Origin: Chaenocephalus aceratus
Lineage: Eukaryota > Chordata > Actinopteri > Perciformes > Channichthyidae
Reading direction: 5' to 3'
DNA: 64,000 nucleotides
Assembly: GCA_023974075.1 (NCBI GenBank)
Contig: JAMFTG010000303.1
Coordinates: 62,001 to 126,000, forward strand
A model generated the notes under the pieces. The model was not told where the DNA came from. It did no database searches and saw only the letters and a list, made by a program, of their open reading frames with translations. This document shows, in pieces, positions 50,250 to 62,110 of the stretch (the stretch's first letter is position 1; each line of letters opens with the position of its first letter). A program made the translations under genes and the position numbers.

Positions 50250-53200
50250 TGGGGAGTATACTGGTGGGCCAAACCTCTGAGCTGATCCCCAATCTAAGAC
50301 CCTTGTGCCATGCTCAACTCCTCCTGACAGGCAAATCTCAGGCTCTGGCTGTTTTTATCGACTCCGGATCAGATGTTAGCATCATTGACGAGGAGCTCGC
50401 ACTACAGCTGGGCATCCAACAGGTTCGGTTGCTCCAGCCGGTACCGGCTAATGCTTTGGCTGGTCACCTACTGGGAACGGTGACACACCAGACTACGCCG
50501 GTACATATGCTCATGTCGGGGAACCACCATGAGACAATCCAGTTTCATGTGCTACGGTCCCCTCAAATCCCTCTGATTTTGGGCTATCCGTGGCTCCGCC
50601 GCCACAACCCAAACATTGACTGGGCAACTGGGTCGATCTTAGGTTGGAGTTCCTCCTGTCATCAGGTTTGCCTCAAGCAGGCTTCCGCACCTCAACTATC
50701 TGTGGATATGAACCTGGTTCCGGATGTCACAGGGGTTCCGGCAGAATATTTGGACTTTAAGGAGGTTTTTAGCAAGGCTAAGGCGACATCTCTCCCACCT
50801 CATCGGCCCTATGACTGCGCCATTGAGCTACATCCAGGAGCAGTTCCACCCAAGGCCCGGTTGTACTCACTTTCAGCACCAGAGAGGAAGTCCATGGAGA
50901 CTTACATCAATGACTCTCTGGCTGCAGGAATTATTCGTCCTTCCACATCACCCGCAGGAGCAGGTTTTTTTTTTGTGGCGAAGAAGGACAAGACCCTGAG
51001 ACCCTGCATTGACTATCGGGGTCTGAACGACGTCACGGTGAAGAATCGTTATCCCTTGCCACTCATCTCGTCAGCATTCGAGTTACTACAGGGGGCTAGA
51101 ATCTTCACGAAGCTGGATCTACGAAACGCGTATCACCTGGTACGAATCCGTGAGGGGGACGAATGGAAGACCGCCTTCAACACCTCTTCAGGACATTACG
51201 AGTACCTGGTGATGCCATTTGGACTTACCAATGCCCCTGCAGTTTTCCAAGCATTGGTGAACGACGTACTCCGGGACATGTTGGATCGTTATGTTTTTGT
51301 TTATCTGGATGACATTTTGATCTTTTCAAGGAACCTCAAGGAACACGTCCATCATGTCCAGACGGTCCTCCAGAGACTTCTGGAGAACTCGCTGTTTGTC
51401 AAGACGGAGAAGTGCGAGTTTCACACTTCCTCGGTCGCCTTTCTCGGCTACATCGTGGGTCAAGGAAGTGTGGAGATGGATCCTTCTAAGGTTTCAGCGG
51501 TTACTTCGTGGCGGGTCCCTGATTCCCGGAAGGAGCTGCAGCGTTTCCTGGGATTCGCCAACTTTTACAGACGGTTCATCCGTGGCTACAGCACCGTGGC
51601 CGCCCCGCTCACCGCCCTGACCTCGTCCAAGGTGACGTTCCGATGGTCCCCTGCAGCCGAGGAGGCTTTTCAGGACCTCAAGGGCCGGTTTACATCGGCT
51701 CCTATCCTGCAGGTACCAGATCCTGCTGGTCAGTTGGTGGTGGAGGTGGATGCTTCTGACGTTGGGGTGGGGGCCATCCTGTCGCAACGTTCTGGTGAGA
51801 ACCAGAAGCTCCATCCCTGTGCTTTCTTTTCGAGGAGATTGAGTCCGGCGGAGAGGAACTATGACGTGGGGAATCGGGAGCTTCTAGCAGTCAAGTTGGC
51901 GTTGGAGGAGTGGCGACACTGGCTTGAGGGGACAGAACAACCATTTCAGGTTTGGACCGACCATAAGAACCTGGAATACATCAGGTCGGCCCAAAGACTG
52001 AATTCCCGACAAGCCAGGTGGTCGTTATTTTTTACCCGGTTTAATTTTTTCCTCTCCTACCACCCGGGCTCCCGCAACGTTAAGGCCGACGCTTTGTCCC
52101 GGCAGTTCGAGAGGGGGGGAGACAACTGGGGTATTCCGGACACTATTCTCCCTGCTCCTCGGGTGATCGGCGTCCTCACTTGGGAGATTGAGGAGAGGGT
52201 TAAGACCGCTTTGGTGGACCAACCCGGTCCGAGTTCTTGTCCTCTCAACCGTTTGTTTGTGCCTCAGGTTTTGAGGGCTGAGGTGCTTCAGTGGGCTCAC
52301 AGATCCAGACTTTCCTGCCACCCTGGAATTCAACGTACCAAGGGGAGGGTTCTAGAACGGTTCTGGTGGGCCACGCTGGAGGCTGACACTCGGGAGTTTG
52401 TGAACGCCTGTCCTGTGTGCAATCGGCACAAACCATCTCACCAAGCGCCAGCGGGACTCCTTCATCCATTACCGGTCCCACATCGCCCTTGGTCACATAT
52501 TTCATTGGACTTTGTGACTGGTCTACCACCGTCCCACGGACATACTGCCATCTTGACGGTGGTAGATCGGTTTAGTAAGATGGCTCATTTCGTACCCCTG
52601 CCTAAGATCCCGTCAGCTAAGGAGACGGCAGAACTGATTCTTATCCACGTTTTTCGCATTCACGGACTGGCGACTGATGTGGTTTCCGACCGGGGGCCCC
52701 AGTTCACCTCTGTGTTTTGGAGGGAGTTTTGTGAACTGATCGGGGCGACGGTCAGTCTCACCTCCGGGTTCCACCCACAGGCCAATGGCCAGACCGAACG
52801 GAAGAATCAGGAGATGGAGACCACTCTCCGCTGCATGGCTTCCGATCATCCCACAACCTGGTCAAAACAACTCCTGTGGGTGGAGTATGCCCACAACACC
52901 CTCATCAGTTCCGCTACTGGTCTTTCCCCTTTTCAGTGTGCATACGGTTTTCAACCCCCATTGTTCTCTGCATTGGAGAAGGAGGTTACCTGTCCGTCTG
53001 TCCAGGCTTTCATCAGACGTTGTCGGAGGACTTGGAGGCAGGCTCGAACAACTCTGCTTCAGTCTGCTAACCGGTACGCCACATCAGCGAACCGCCGACG
53101 CACCAAGGCACCTGTGTACCAGGTAGGCCAGAGTGTGTGGCTTTCCACTCAGAACATTCCCCTTCGGGTGGAGTCTAAGAAGTTAGCGCCCAGGTTTATT

Positions 53201-53698
53201 GGACCCTTCGAGATTGTCAAGGTCATTAACCCCGCAGCAGTTCGACTGAGTTTGCCCCGGAACATGAAGATCCATCCCACCTTCCACGTTTCCAGGATTA
53301 AACCTGTCCGGGAGAGTCCTATGATTCCCGCCGCCCCTCCACCACCACCCCCTAGGATGATCGATGGGGGCCCTACCTACACCCTTCGTCGTCTACTCCG
53401 TTCCCGTCGCAGAGGAAGAGGGGTGCAATATTTGGTGGACTGGGAGGGCTATGGTCCCGAGGAGAGGCAATGGATTCCTGCTCGTCATATCCTCAACCCT
53501 CAACTCATCCGAGACTTCCACCTGCGTTACCCGGAGCAGCCTTCTAGGACCCACGCTCAACCAGGCGTTAAGCCAGGGGGCACTCGTCCACTACGGACCA
53601 GAGGCTTCGTCGAGGGGGAGGGGGAAGCGTCATCAGTCGAGGGGGACGAGGATTTCCAGGAGGGAGAAACCGAGAGAGCATTCTCAGATGAGTATTAG
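50180..53698 (+). CDS. Pol of Gypsy element: protease, RT, RNase H, integrase, chromodomain
   Basis: Open 1172-codon frame overlapping the end of gag by 70 bp in the -1 frame, so it is presumably made by frameshifting. Domains in order: aspartic protease (IDSGSD at 60-65), reverse transcriptase with VYLDDILIF at about 375, RNase H with VEVDASD, integrase with the HHCC zinc part ([19 protein letters not shown]) and DDE residues in SLDFVTG, SDRGPQF and GQTERKNQE, then a chromodomain ([15 protein letters not shown]) that can steer integration to particular chromatin. All catalytic motifs are intact. The C-terminus is acidic. Confidence 0.93.
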   Translation: MPLLWSGWTYGFPLSGKRQSSSVMGSILVGQTSELIPNLRPLCHAQLLLTGKSQALAVFIDSGSDVSIIDEELALQLGIQQVRLLQPVPANALAGHLLGTVTHQTTPVHMLMSGNHHETIQFHVLRSPQIPLILGYPWLRRHNPNIDWATGSILGWSSSCHQVCLKQASAPQLSVDMNLVPDVTGVPAEYLDFKEVFSKAKATSLPPHRPYDCAIELHPGAVPPKARLYSLSAPERKSMETYINDSLAAGIIRPSTSPAGAGFFFVAKKDKTLRPCIDYRGLNDVTVKNRYPLPLISSAFELLQGARIFTKLDLRNAYHLVRIREGDEWKTAFNTSSGHYEYLVMPFGLTNAPAVFQALVNDVLRDMLDRYVFVYLDDILIFSRNLKEHVHHVQTVLQRLLENSLFVKTEKCEFHTSSVAFLGYIVGQGSVEMDPSKVSAVTSWRVPDSRKELQRFLGFANFYRRFIRGYSTVAAPLTALTSSKVTFRWSPAAEEAFQDLKGRFTSAPILQVPDPAGQLVVEVDASDVGVGAILSQRSGENQKLHPCAFFSRRLSPAERNYDVGNRELLAVKLALEEWRHWLEGTEQPFQVWTDHKNLEYIRSAQRLNSRQARWSLFFTRFNFFLSYHPGSRNVKADALSRQFERGGDNWGIPDTILPAPRVIGVLTWEIEERVKTALVDQPGPSSCPLNRLFVPQVLRAEVLQWAHRSRLSCHPGIQRTKGRVLERFWWATLEADTREFVNACPVCNRHKPSHQAPAGLLHPLPVPHRPWSHISLDFVTGLPPSHGHTAILTVVDRFSKMAHFVPLPKIPSAKETAELILIHVFRIHGLATDVVSDRGPQFTSVFWREFCELIGATVSLTSGFHPQANGQTERKNQEMETTLRCMASDHPTTWSKQLLWVEYAHNTLISSATGLSPFQCAYGFQPPLFSALEKEVTCPSVQAFIRRCRRTWRQARTTLLQSANRYATSANRRRTKAPVYQVGQSVWLSTQNIPLRVESKKLAPRFIGPFEIVKVINPAAVRLSLPRNMKIHPTFHVSRIKPVRESPMIPAAPPPPPPRMIDGGPTYTLRRLLRSRRRGRGVQYLVDWEGYGPEERQWIPARHILNPQLIRDFHLRYPEQPSRTHAQPGVKPGGTRPLRTRGFVEGEGEASSVEGDEDFQEGETERAFSDEY

Positions 53699-53838
53699 CC
53701 TTTCCCCATACCTCCACCTTCCACCCTGTGTCTGTAGGGTTTTTGTCTATTCTTCTTAGATATATATAGATATATATTTTTTTTTCTCTCCAAGAAATTT
53801 TCTTAGACGTCAGGAGCCGTCCATTAAGGGGGGGGTTC

Positions 53839-54269
53839 TGTCACAGTTTGCTTTCTCACTCACCTATTTTCTGCATTAACTTTCCTTAGTCACCTGGTAG
53901 TCACACCCTGTCTCTCTCTCACTCTGTTGCACCCATCAGCTCCATTAGTATTTAGGCCCACTTCACCTTCACCTCAGTGCCAGATCGTACTTTGCAGCAT
54001 GCCAGTCTTTCCCGCATTACCTTCCAGATTGCTCTCCCGGTTTCGACCCTGCCTGTCCCTGACCAGCCTGCCTCGCCTGCTCCCTGACCCGTTCTGTACC
54101 TGCGACTCCCGTCCTGCTTTCTCCTGGAACCCTCGCCTGTCCCCGACCAGCCCTTTGCCTACTATCTGCCGTTTTGTCTCCTACCAGCCTATTGCCTTCA
54201 ATAAAGCTGATTACCGACTATCCCTGGTTTCCCGTGTTCTGCATTTTGGTCCTCAGCTCGTTTGTGACA
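53839..54269 (+). repeat. 3' LTR of the Gypsy element
   Basis: Identical to the 5' LTR except for one base. Preceded by a G-rich polypurine tract. Directly followed by hAT-type transposase sequence of the opposite strand. Confidence 0.95.
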
Positions 54270-55600
54270 TCGTCAACTTTTGGATGTGGAGATTGGAGGT
54301 TGTTCTTTGGAGGCCCCTTGCTAGGAGTATAACCTTTGAAGCCGTCACGTAGCTGGAAGAATAAAATATACAGAACATTTAGGTTCAATAGCAACTATTA
54401 GACATATTCCTTTTTAATATTTGTAATAGTACTATTATTGTTATTAACAACATGTATAGTATTTCTGCTCAAGTGTTATTCCTTGTAATTATTTCTTCTG
54501 GGATCTCTAAGATAATTATTAGATTTGTTGTCAATGGGTGGCTTCAAAATAAATATCATTAACACATTCATAATGAAAAAATATAATAATTAGGCCTACT
54601 ACAATTTCTAAATCACAATCTTTCATCAATATAAATGTCTTTCACAACTAACTTCAACTGTGACTTCCTCAAATGGCTTGAGGACATCACAGGCCTCTTT
54701 AATTTCCTCCCACTCTTCTGGAGACAAGGTTAGCAAACCTGGATTGACCAAAGCCAGTGTGGTGATGACTTCCTCCTTCATTTCATAAAATCTTTTCAAC
54801 ATGTAGAATGTTGAATTCCAGCGGGTTGGGCAATCTTGCTTAAGCACAGTTCCGGCAATCCCATCTGTTGCCGAGTGACCTTTAGTTTTCCTGCTGCAAC
54901 TGTGCTTCGGTGAAAGTGTGCGACAATGGCCTTTACTTTTTCCACCGCTGTTTTGATTGAATTAAGGGCCCCCCTAACAATTAAGTTGAGGGTGTGAGCA
55001 AAGCAAGCTAAATGCTTCCACCCGGTTTCCCTGATTGCCAGGATCATGTTGGCTGCATTGTCAGTGACACAAGCAACTACCTTGTCGCTGAAGCCCCACT
55101 CTCTGGCAATGCCTAAACGTTTTTCAGACAGATTGTCTGCCGTGTGCCTTTCACTGAATTGAAAACAGTCAAGTAGACAACTAGTTAATTCAAAGTCATC
55201 CACGAAATGACATGTAACTGACATGAAACTGGTGGTTGTACGGGATGTCCAGCAGTCAGTAGTGAGGCATACGGCTGTGGCTCTTCCTACCTTTTCCTTA
55301 ATCTTCTCAAGTCTTGATGTACATTTCAGGGATAATTGAATTAGACAGGGTTTTCCTGCTAGAATTTAAAGCCTTTGTGTAGCCTCTAAACCCCTTATCT
55401 TCAACAATTGAAAATGGTTGAAAATCAAGAGCTATCATCCTTGCCAACTCCTCATCCACTGTCCTCTGCCTTAATGGACAAATGGGCCTGGAGACAACAT
55501 TGGTGAGTCTGCTCTGTTTCCTTTCCTCTACCTGTAGTAACATTGGGTGGTACATTGGTGGCGTTGCTCGCATCCCTGGTCTCTTCTTCTGCTATTGCTG
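54270..55600 (-). pseudogene. hAT (Ac/ZBED-like) transposase, decayed
   Basis: Minus-strand pieces, in order: VVSRPICPLRQRTVDEELAR and ALDFQPFSIVEDKGF (about 55573-55307); a block with TTDCWTSRTTTSF and VTCHFVDDF; VACVTDNAANMILAIRETGW and CFAHTLNLIV; then KQDCPTRWNSTFYMLKRF and LKPFEEVTVEVS; and after a putative intron TASKVILLARGLQRTTSNL at about 54350-54270. These are the core and C-terminal blocks of the hAT transposase RNase H fold (the TDNAxNM and CxxH blocks and the RWNST motif). At least one frameshift (near 55310) and one near 54840 break it, and its 3' part is cut by the Gypsy 3' LTR. Confidence 0.85.
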
Positions 55601-56078
55601 TAGCACGTCGCTGCTGCTTGCCTGCCCCACTACCACCCCAGCTTCCACCTGTAGGCTCGGGGGGGGGGGGGTTAGTTATTTAATCATCACTCATCGTGCT
55701 ATCAGTGGAGTGATGAGGCCCGAGCCTAGACGCCAAACTCAACTTTATGCTGCTTCTAATAAACATGTTAAAGAAACACGTGAGTTGTCTGACTGAACTG
55801 ATGTGTATACAATATGGCATGTTGTATTGTATGTACGACTGAAAGTAAGATCGAGTGCTCGGGCCATCCTTGTTCACCACCGAGGCAGGCCAACGCTCAC
55901 CTTAGGCCCCAAGAAAAATGTAATTACGTTGAGTGATAGCTATCATAGTAGTGTTTTTACCATCACTCGCATCTCACAGCCGGTCCCCGGCAGTAGGATC
56001 CAAGCCTCTTATTCCCTAACGCAGCCGGTGCCCCATGTTCTCATTTCTGGGGTAGGTTGGCTCTCTCCGATCGCCCCT
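55601..56078 (-). other. 5' region of the hAT element, no clear coding
   Basis: Between the promoter-like block and the transposase; includes a G13 run (55658-55671). A BED-finger exon would be expected here but is not readable. Confidence 0.35.
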
Positions 56079-56314
56079 TACTCCTCTTCACGCCTGAAAT
56101 AATTAAATGGAGGCCCACTTTAGAGAACACGTGAATTGTAAATAAATACAGAGACAACATAACAATTTGGAATGAACATTTTATTGGGGTCACAAAGGTC
56201 AAAAACAGGATTAAGAAAAAACTATGGATACTCAGCTGCTCACCGTGACATACGGAGGCTTCACGAAAGTTACATGGGAAATAAGCCCCTCCCACACCTC
56301 TATATAAACAGCGT
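56079..56314 (-). promoter_or_regulatory. Promoter/exon 1/intron block of hAT-type element
   Basis: On the minus strand: TATA-like tttatatagaggtgtgg at about 56300, a donor-like gagcag|ctgagtat (here ct replaces gt; the copy at 38937 has gtgagt), and an acceptor-like attatttcag|gcgtgaag at about 56095. It precedes the transposase on the same strand. Transcription and splicing are inferred. Confidence 0.55.
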
Positions 56315-57489
56315 GTGGAAGCCCTTTCCGGCTCACTCTGTCCTGATGCAGCGCAGCCAATGCATCTCTCGTGCTCACGCGTATAGCTGCAGATCCTCCT
56401 GAATGCTGAAACTCACACGCACAGCTCCATGTTCCTATAATACACACTGCTTGGATTTGATCACCTTGCAGGGCTATCCTGCACTGCAAAAACAGCCCCT
56501 CCAAAAAGAAGCAAAATATTCTTGAATCAAGTCAGATTTCCCTGTATCAAGCAAAAAAATCTGCCAATGGGGTAAGCCGAATTTGCTTGGCTAGAATTCT
56601 TAAAACTAGAATTAAAATCTAGCTACTGAAAGACCGTAATGGGCCTTGAAACTAGACCGAAATGCTTATTACAAGCAATGATTCCTGCATTATTTAAGAA
56701 AGAATAACTTAAAATGAGTATTTTGGTCTTTTGGTTGAGGTGACTGTAAGAATGTATTTCTTAAATTAAGATTTATAATTAGCAAAGAAAGCTTACAATA
56801 AGAATCATTGGCTTTAATTGACACACTATATTAGTGACTTTGTCTTAAACTAAGAATGTTTATCTTAAATTAAGTTTAAAAATCAGCAAAAAAAAGATGA
56901 AACTCAATCTTAAAGAGAGAGACAGACAGACTTCCCCTCGATTCTATTGGCTCTAAATTGGAGCTAAATCTCTCTAAAAAGGTCCAATTTAACTTGCGTC
57001 TTATTTGCAGATCTGTTTTACATTTGTGAGTTTGCAAATCTTTTAAATGCATTGTGGATGGTGTTTTACATTTACAAATCACATTTTTACACACACATAA
57101 TTGTTATGCTCACACAAATAATTATGAGACATATCTAAGCGGCCCATATATATGTAACTATGCCAATAAAGCTATTGAATTGAGAAGGAAGTAGGCCTAC
57201 TCTTCTCCGCTCTGTAGACGCGCGCGCATGTGTCCAGGGCAGATCCCCCGCTGCAACGATGCGTTCCAGAACATTCTTTATCAACAGAGGTTAAACAAGT
57301 TAACAGAAAAAAAATCTTACCTTTGCTGGTGTTTCTGTGCTCCCATTTCAAATTGTCCTTGTCTGTTCCCATTCGGATTTGGCGTTCTGCTTCTTGGCAG
57401 GGGTTAAGTCCTCTTGTACTCCTCATCATGCTGACTAAAACATATGACAAATCAGTCTCCACGGACACAATATAATAATATTAATATGT
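56315..57489. other. Intergenic, nothing recognised
   Basis: AT-rich; repeated short phrases such as cttaaattaag and gaattcttaaaactag occur at 56600-56880 but no known element is identified. Confidence 0.35.
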
Positions 57490-57497
57490 GTAATATT

Positions 57498-58538
57498 CAG
57501 TGGCGTTTCTATATGTACAAAAGTGGTGGGGCACAAAAAACTTAGATGTCTATATATAAGCTTCTGCAGTGAGGTTCATGGCTGGCGAGGCACTGGCACT
57601 GACTCTTCAGGTTTACACATTATATTTTGACCTAAATCAAAATATAATATTATTTTCAAAAGCTTTTTTTGTCTGATGCTTCAATACATTTTAAACAGAC
57701 AGTTCAACAGAAGGATACCCAAAACATGTAATGTTATCATTTAAATATTGAATTGTTCTCTCTTAGTAAGATCCCATTTTCAATAAAATTGCGGTCTTAC
57801 CTTGACTTGAAGATTAAGTCAATTTGCCTATCCCTCTGGACAAAAATCGCTATTACTTTTTTGTAAAAGTCCTCCTTATGTTCTTGTAGTTTCAAAAGTC
57901 TATCATAAATCTAATCTAATCAATAGATTTATGATTCGAAAATGATAAAGTAGGGTAGACATGTGGATATTATCCGGCTGAACAAAACGTACATTTATCT
58001 AACAGCTACGTTTCCCACAGACCTTATTTGGAGCTATTTTCTAAAATCCTATGGAGAAATCTCATTGCTTTTTTGTGGAGGGAAGCCATGCGCAGCTTAC
58101 TTCCTGGTTTTAGGACGTGTCTCTCGTCTCCTCTTCACACACCACACTTTTCGCGGCACACGTACTTACAGCCAATCAGCTCTGAATGATGTGAGATGAC
58201 GTATGGTGGGGATGGCAGCACTTTGCCCCTAGGGTCATTCTTTTTTCGCCACACACATTACATAGGAAAATACTCTGAGCATGCGCAGTGTAGTTTTTAC
58301 AGTCACCGTTCACTTAGACAGTCAGAGGGAGGGGCAGGATCGGGTTTTGTCCCACATGGCTCTAAACAGCTCAATAGGCACACACTGTAGACACTAATTA
58401 GAAGAACACAGACTAAACAGCAATGAGACGAATCAGATGATTAAACATGATCATTTTTTAATGCATTTTTTGTAATCATTATTTCTAATACTTGGGGCTG
58501 TACCTAGTGTCATTGCCCCTAATGACCAGTCGCCACTG
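57498..58538. mobile_element. Non-autonomous hAT element with 8-bp target duplication
   Basis: Ends CAGTGGCGTTTC and AGTCGCCACTG, flanked by GTAATATT at 57490-57497 and 58539-58546. About 1040 bp, no transposase. The motif tggatattatccggctgaac inside is related to sequence at 4917. Confidence 0.85.
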
Positions 58539-58546
58539 GTAATATT

Positions 58547-59436
58547 ATAATCTGTTCACACAAATACAGCATTATTGAGAAATATTCGCCACTTTATTAA
58601 GAACTAATATCTGGGGGCATTTTACTGCTGTCTCTTAGCACACATCTATCTAAGGGTGATTATTTGACACCAAGAAAAATATTGAACGGTGAAATATCAC
58701 TTTAAAATAACCTCATCATGAATTTAAAAGCTTTGTATTTTTCTTTAAAAGCAGAATGCTCATTTACCTGCAGAAATTCAGTTAAAATGATAACAAACCT
58801 GTAACTTTGCTGCCCTCACTGTTTTCGTGACTGAAGTTTTAATAATAAAATAAGTGATAAAGTATTATGGAGCTTATAAAATAATGTATAGCCTAATGTT
58901 AACATTGACGTTAAAGTTCTGCTTTGACAGTCGAGGCAGAGGGAAATTATGGACAATTGGACACGATCAAATACATAAGTTAACGTTCACTTTATTCAGT
59001 TGTGTCTGTCTATCAGACTAGTTTTTAGTATAAAATATGAACGACTTACTTCACTATGTTCCATTATCCAGGCGACTCGTTGAAGTTCTAGGATGATAAT
59101 GCCGTTATTCGCGGGTAACACTCAGACGTGGGGGCGAGGCCTAGTTGTATGACGTATGACTTACATGTGCGAGGCTGAAATGTGTCGCCCTTTTTGTGTG
59201 TAAATGGCGGGGGAATGTGTAACATTTGGCGGAATTTTGTATCATTTATTAATTCAGAAATCAACACACACACACACACATCATGGTTTATGAGGTCAAT
59301 ATTTGTAAAGGCCATACAACATGTGTGGGGGGTGAAAACAGTCAAATAGCAATATTACCTAATAATACAGACATGGTACTGAGTATACAATTATTAATTA
59401 TGCATTAAAATATTATTGTTCAATAATTATATGAAT
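58547..59436. other. Intergenic, nothing recognised
   Basis: Short CA run at 59263-59280; no exon recognised. Confidence 0.35.
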
Positions 59437-59559
59437 TTAAATTCCCAGGTTTACGAGACCACCAAAACTGGTCTCATAACCCGACCGGTCTTGTAATGCT
59501 GGTATGTAAACCTGAATATTGGTCTCATAAACCACGTATACACACACACACACACACCC

Positions 59560-59880
59560 GATTGACAAACGCATGTTGGTGTCTGTCTTTGTTATCAGTG
59601 GACCCACTTTGCCGAGCAACTCGTCGAAATGGCCTTTGCTCATCCTGAAGTACTGGTGAAACAGTTCGTCATCCAGACGGAGCTCTTGGACCAGAACGTG
59701 GTATTCTCCCCGTTGCAGACGTTTTCGGAGTATCGGATGTACCCAACAGCGACGCACCCGTCGCCTCCCGAGATACGATTTATATACCAATGATACCCTT
59801 GCTACCAAACCGGCATCCATTTTGGCTAGAGTGGATAGAAGAACCGGGCTTTTTTGCTTTGTATATCCGGGGCGGGACAT
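59560..59880 (-). pseudogene. Harbinger/HARBI1-like transposase, N-terminal exon only
   Basis: From the ATG at 59880 (or the second Met at 59820) the product reads RRVRRCWVHPILRKRLQRGE, YHVLVQELRLDDELFHQYFR, then MSKGHFDELLGKVGPLI and TDTNMRLSIG. This is the helical N-terminal region that precedes the DDE domain in HARBI1-like proteins. It ends at a GT-rich microsatellite where the first splice donor is expected. No DDE exons occur downstream in the window, so the copy is truncated. Confidence 0.8.
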
Positions 59881-60089
59881 TCATGTGATTGGTTGTTGGT
59901 CGCGTTGTTCGTAAAAAATCCCCAAGCTGCAGACACGCCCACCGCCAAGCGGTAACGCACGCCGCCGTGTGTAGGGGCTGTAAGTCCTCTACCACTTTGT
60001 CAACGTGCACAGAGCCCTTGAGCTTTGAGGTGGTGTGGTTCCAGCCATTGCCCCAAGGGTGATATGAGGTGGGGCCTCTGCGTACTCCA

Positions 60090-62110
60090 TATGTCCTGGA
60101 TGCGGAGAGGGTCAAGTAACGGGATGTCCAGGTTGTCGCGTCCTGCCGAAGGTTTGGAGGAGGTCCTGGATCAGGAGCGCCGTCTCTTCCGCCCCACGCG
60201 TCCGACGACGGCAGTGGAGCCTCCACTCGTCCCTGGTGATCTTCTGGATCACCTCGGCGTTGGTCAGGCCGACCATCCCGTGCTTCCCCTCCAGCTGGGA
60301 CCGCTTGGCTTCAGTGAGACGGCGGTCATCTCCGGGGTCCACCTCGAAGATGCACAGAGACAGCTGCCTCATGAAGGCGGGGTACAGCTCGTGGCTCTCT
60401 GTGGTGACACCTGCTGCGAAACGTCGCATCAGATGTCCAATTTCACCACGAGCTGTCCCCACTCCTGTGAAAAGGAAACAAAAGTTTGTCTGATTATTGG
60501 AGTACAATTTTTCTTTTTCTGTTTTTATGATGTTGTAACACCTAGCGTGGCTTTGGTCAACAGTCATTTTGTGTAAGATATATAATATTGCTATAATTCT
60601 ACTATGATTATCAGTACTAGTATTGACAGACCTGAAACAAGGCAGCTGTCTTTGACACGCCGTCTCTGTTGCAGCAGTCCCGATCCACATAGATCAGCTG
60701 GGGGGGTGGTACCCCGGCGAGTCGGTACCCGCCTCATCAGTCCGGCCGCCATACTGGACAGGCCCTCGGAGCAGGTGAGGACGCTGATGAGGACCTGCCC
60801 GTACTCGTTACCAACGTTGGTAACCCAGGCGGCCGTGTCGGAAGCGGTACCGGCGAGCTTCTTCGTCACCTGGACAGAGAGATATTTCAAATGTGACCGC
60901 ATAAACACACGGCGGCTCTAAGAAAAAAATGAAATTGTGCCAAACTATACTGACCTTCTTGGTGGAATCCATCTTCAGGATGGATCCGAAGGTGGACGTG
61001 ATCCTGGCCTTGTAATCATCCAGCCGCGTCATTATGTCGTAGCCGTAGACTGTCAGCAGCCAGCTGGGTGAGGGCAGAGTGGGCATTATGGGCGGCGGTG
61101 GAAACTGCCCCCTCACGCTGCACAAGGCCAGGAACTGCTCGCACACGCCGAGGTACTGGATCGCTCTCCGCATCCAGGCGTCTGAGTGCTGCTCCCGCAG
61201 GGTGTAACCACCCTCTGGTCACAGGACAGCCTGCAGAAACACAAAACAAGCATTACATACAGCTCCGTCCTCACATTCATTGCATTTATTTATATATACG
61301 GTATGTTGTCAATTCCTCTCACTTGTACGTAAGTACTGCTGGGAACTGGCAGCTGTAGGTGGGGGCCCTGCCTGATGATGCCCTGTGACCACCCACCGAC
61401 CTTCTTCTTGCATCGACGGCACTCAGGTACTCAGTGGCCATGAGATACCAGCCGTTGATGTCCAGGACCCTCCGGATGGTCCTGTACAGCCCAGCTTTCA
61501 ACATGGACCCGGTGCATGAAGGCATGTCAGCTGCAGACGCCAGATCCGGTGTGGCATCCAGAGAAACAGCCGACATGCAAAGAAGGGGTCGGGGGACGCG
61601 GGAGGCTGGTGGTAGATCGGCCGGGATTGGGGGGGGGTTCCACCACAGATTCAAGTCTGTGATGAGGCTCGGCCTCCCCCACTGGTCCCTGGTGAACAGC
61701 ACCCGACCGATCCACTGCTGCTGCTCCACAGTGAGAGCTGCCGGCCAGGACTCGGGCAGCAGCTGGAGAGAACCAGAGCAACGTAAAGGGAACTTATATC
61801 TGAGGACATCGCTCCAGGGCAGCAGATGAGCAGTGTTTGCTTGACAGACAGTCTTACCTCACGTGACGGAGGAGGGAGGAAGGCTGGCCCGGCAACTCCT
61901 CCTGTCCGGGAGCAGCAGCTCCGGGGGCTGCGGTAGCGAGGAGGGAGCTGGTGACTGCTGGCTGGACTACTGCTGGAGGTCGCAGGGCGTGGTCCTGTTC
62001 CCGCGTGGCCTCCAGCAGCTCCTCGTCCGTGGGCTCGCCCAGCACAGCAGAGACACCAGCCCCCTTCTGTGGTGCTGAGGAGGAGGCGGGAGGTGGATGG
62101 AGCGGGAGAG
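60090..62110 (-). pseudogene. Multi-exon transposase-like gene, uncharacterised teleost family, decayed
   Basis: Minus strand, N to C: VSAVLGEPTDEELLEATREQ (about 62060); LLPESWPAALTVEQQQWIGR and RDQWGRPSLITDLNLWWNPP (61770-61650); LYRTIRRVLDINGWYLMATE (61490-61430); LREQHSDAWMRRAIQYLGV and DDYKARITSTFGSILKMDST (61190-60970); DTAAWVTNVGNEYGQVLISV (60850-60780); PPPQLIYVDRDCCNRDGVSK (60710-60640); and HLMRRFAAGVTTESHELYPA to IQDLLQTFGRT (60480-60140). The TNVGNEYGQVL, YVDRDCC and HLMRR blocks read like strands of an RNase H-fold DDE transposase. A deletion at about 61200 shifts frame between LSCDQRVV and LREQHS, and one extra G near 60722 shifts it again. I recognise it as a recurrent uncharacterised fish protein, not a named family. 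Confidence 0.6.

Larger units (their letters stand above)
48764..54269 (+). mobile_element. Ty3/Gypsy chromovirus-type LTR retrotransposon, apparently complete
   Basis: 5506 bp: 5' LTR 48764-49194, gag, pol, polypurine tract (aagggggggg near 53827) and 3' LTR 53839-54269. The LTRs differ at one position in 431 (g/t in gcattaccNtccag). A short region after the 5' LTR (gaacgatctggccagaa) would be the primer site. Flanks gtttc and tcgtc do not form a direct repeat, so the expected target duplication is missing. Confidence 0.93.

Noticed and set aside
60025..61829. Plus-strand proteins of 85-183 residues
   Set aside because: They are antisense to recognisable minus-strand exons and carry no domain.
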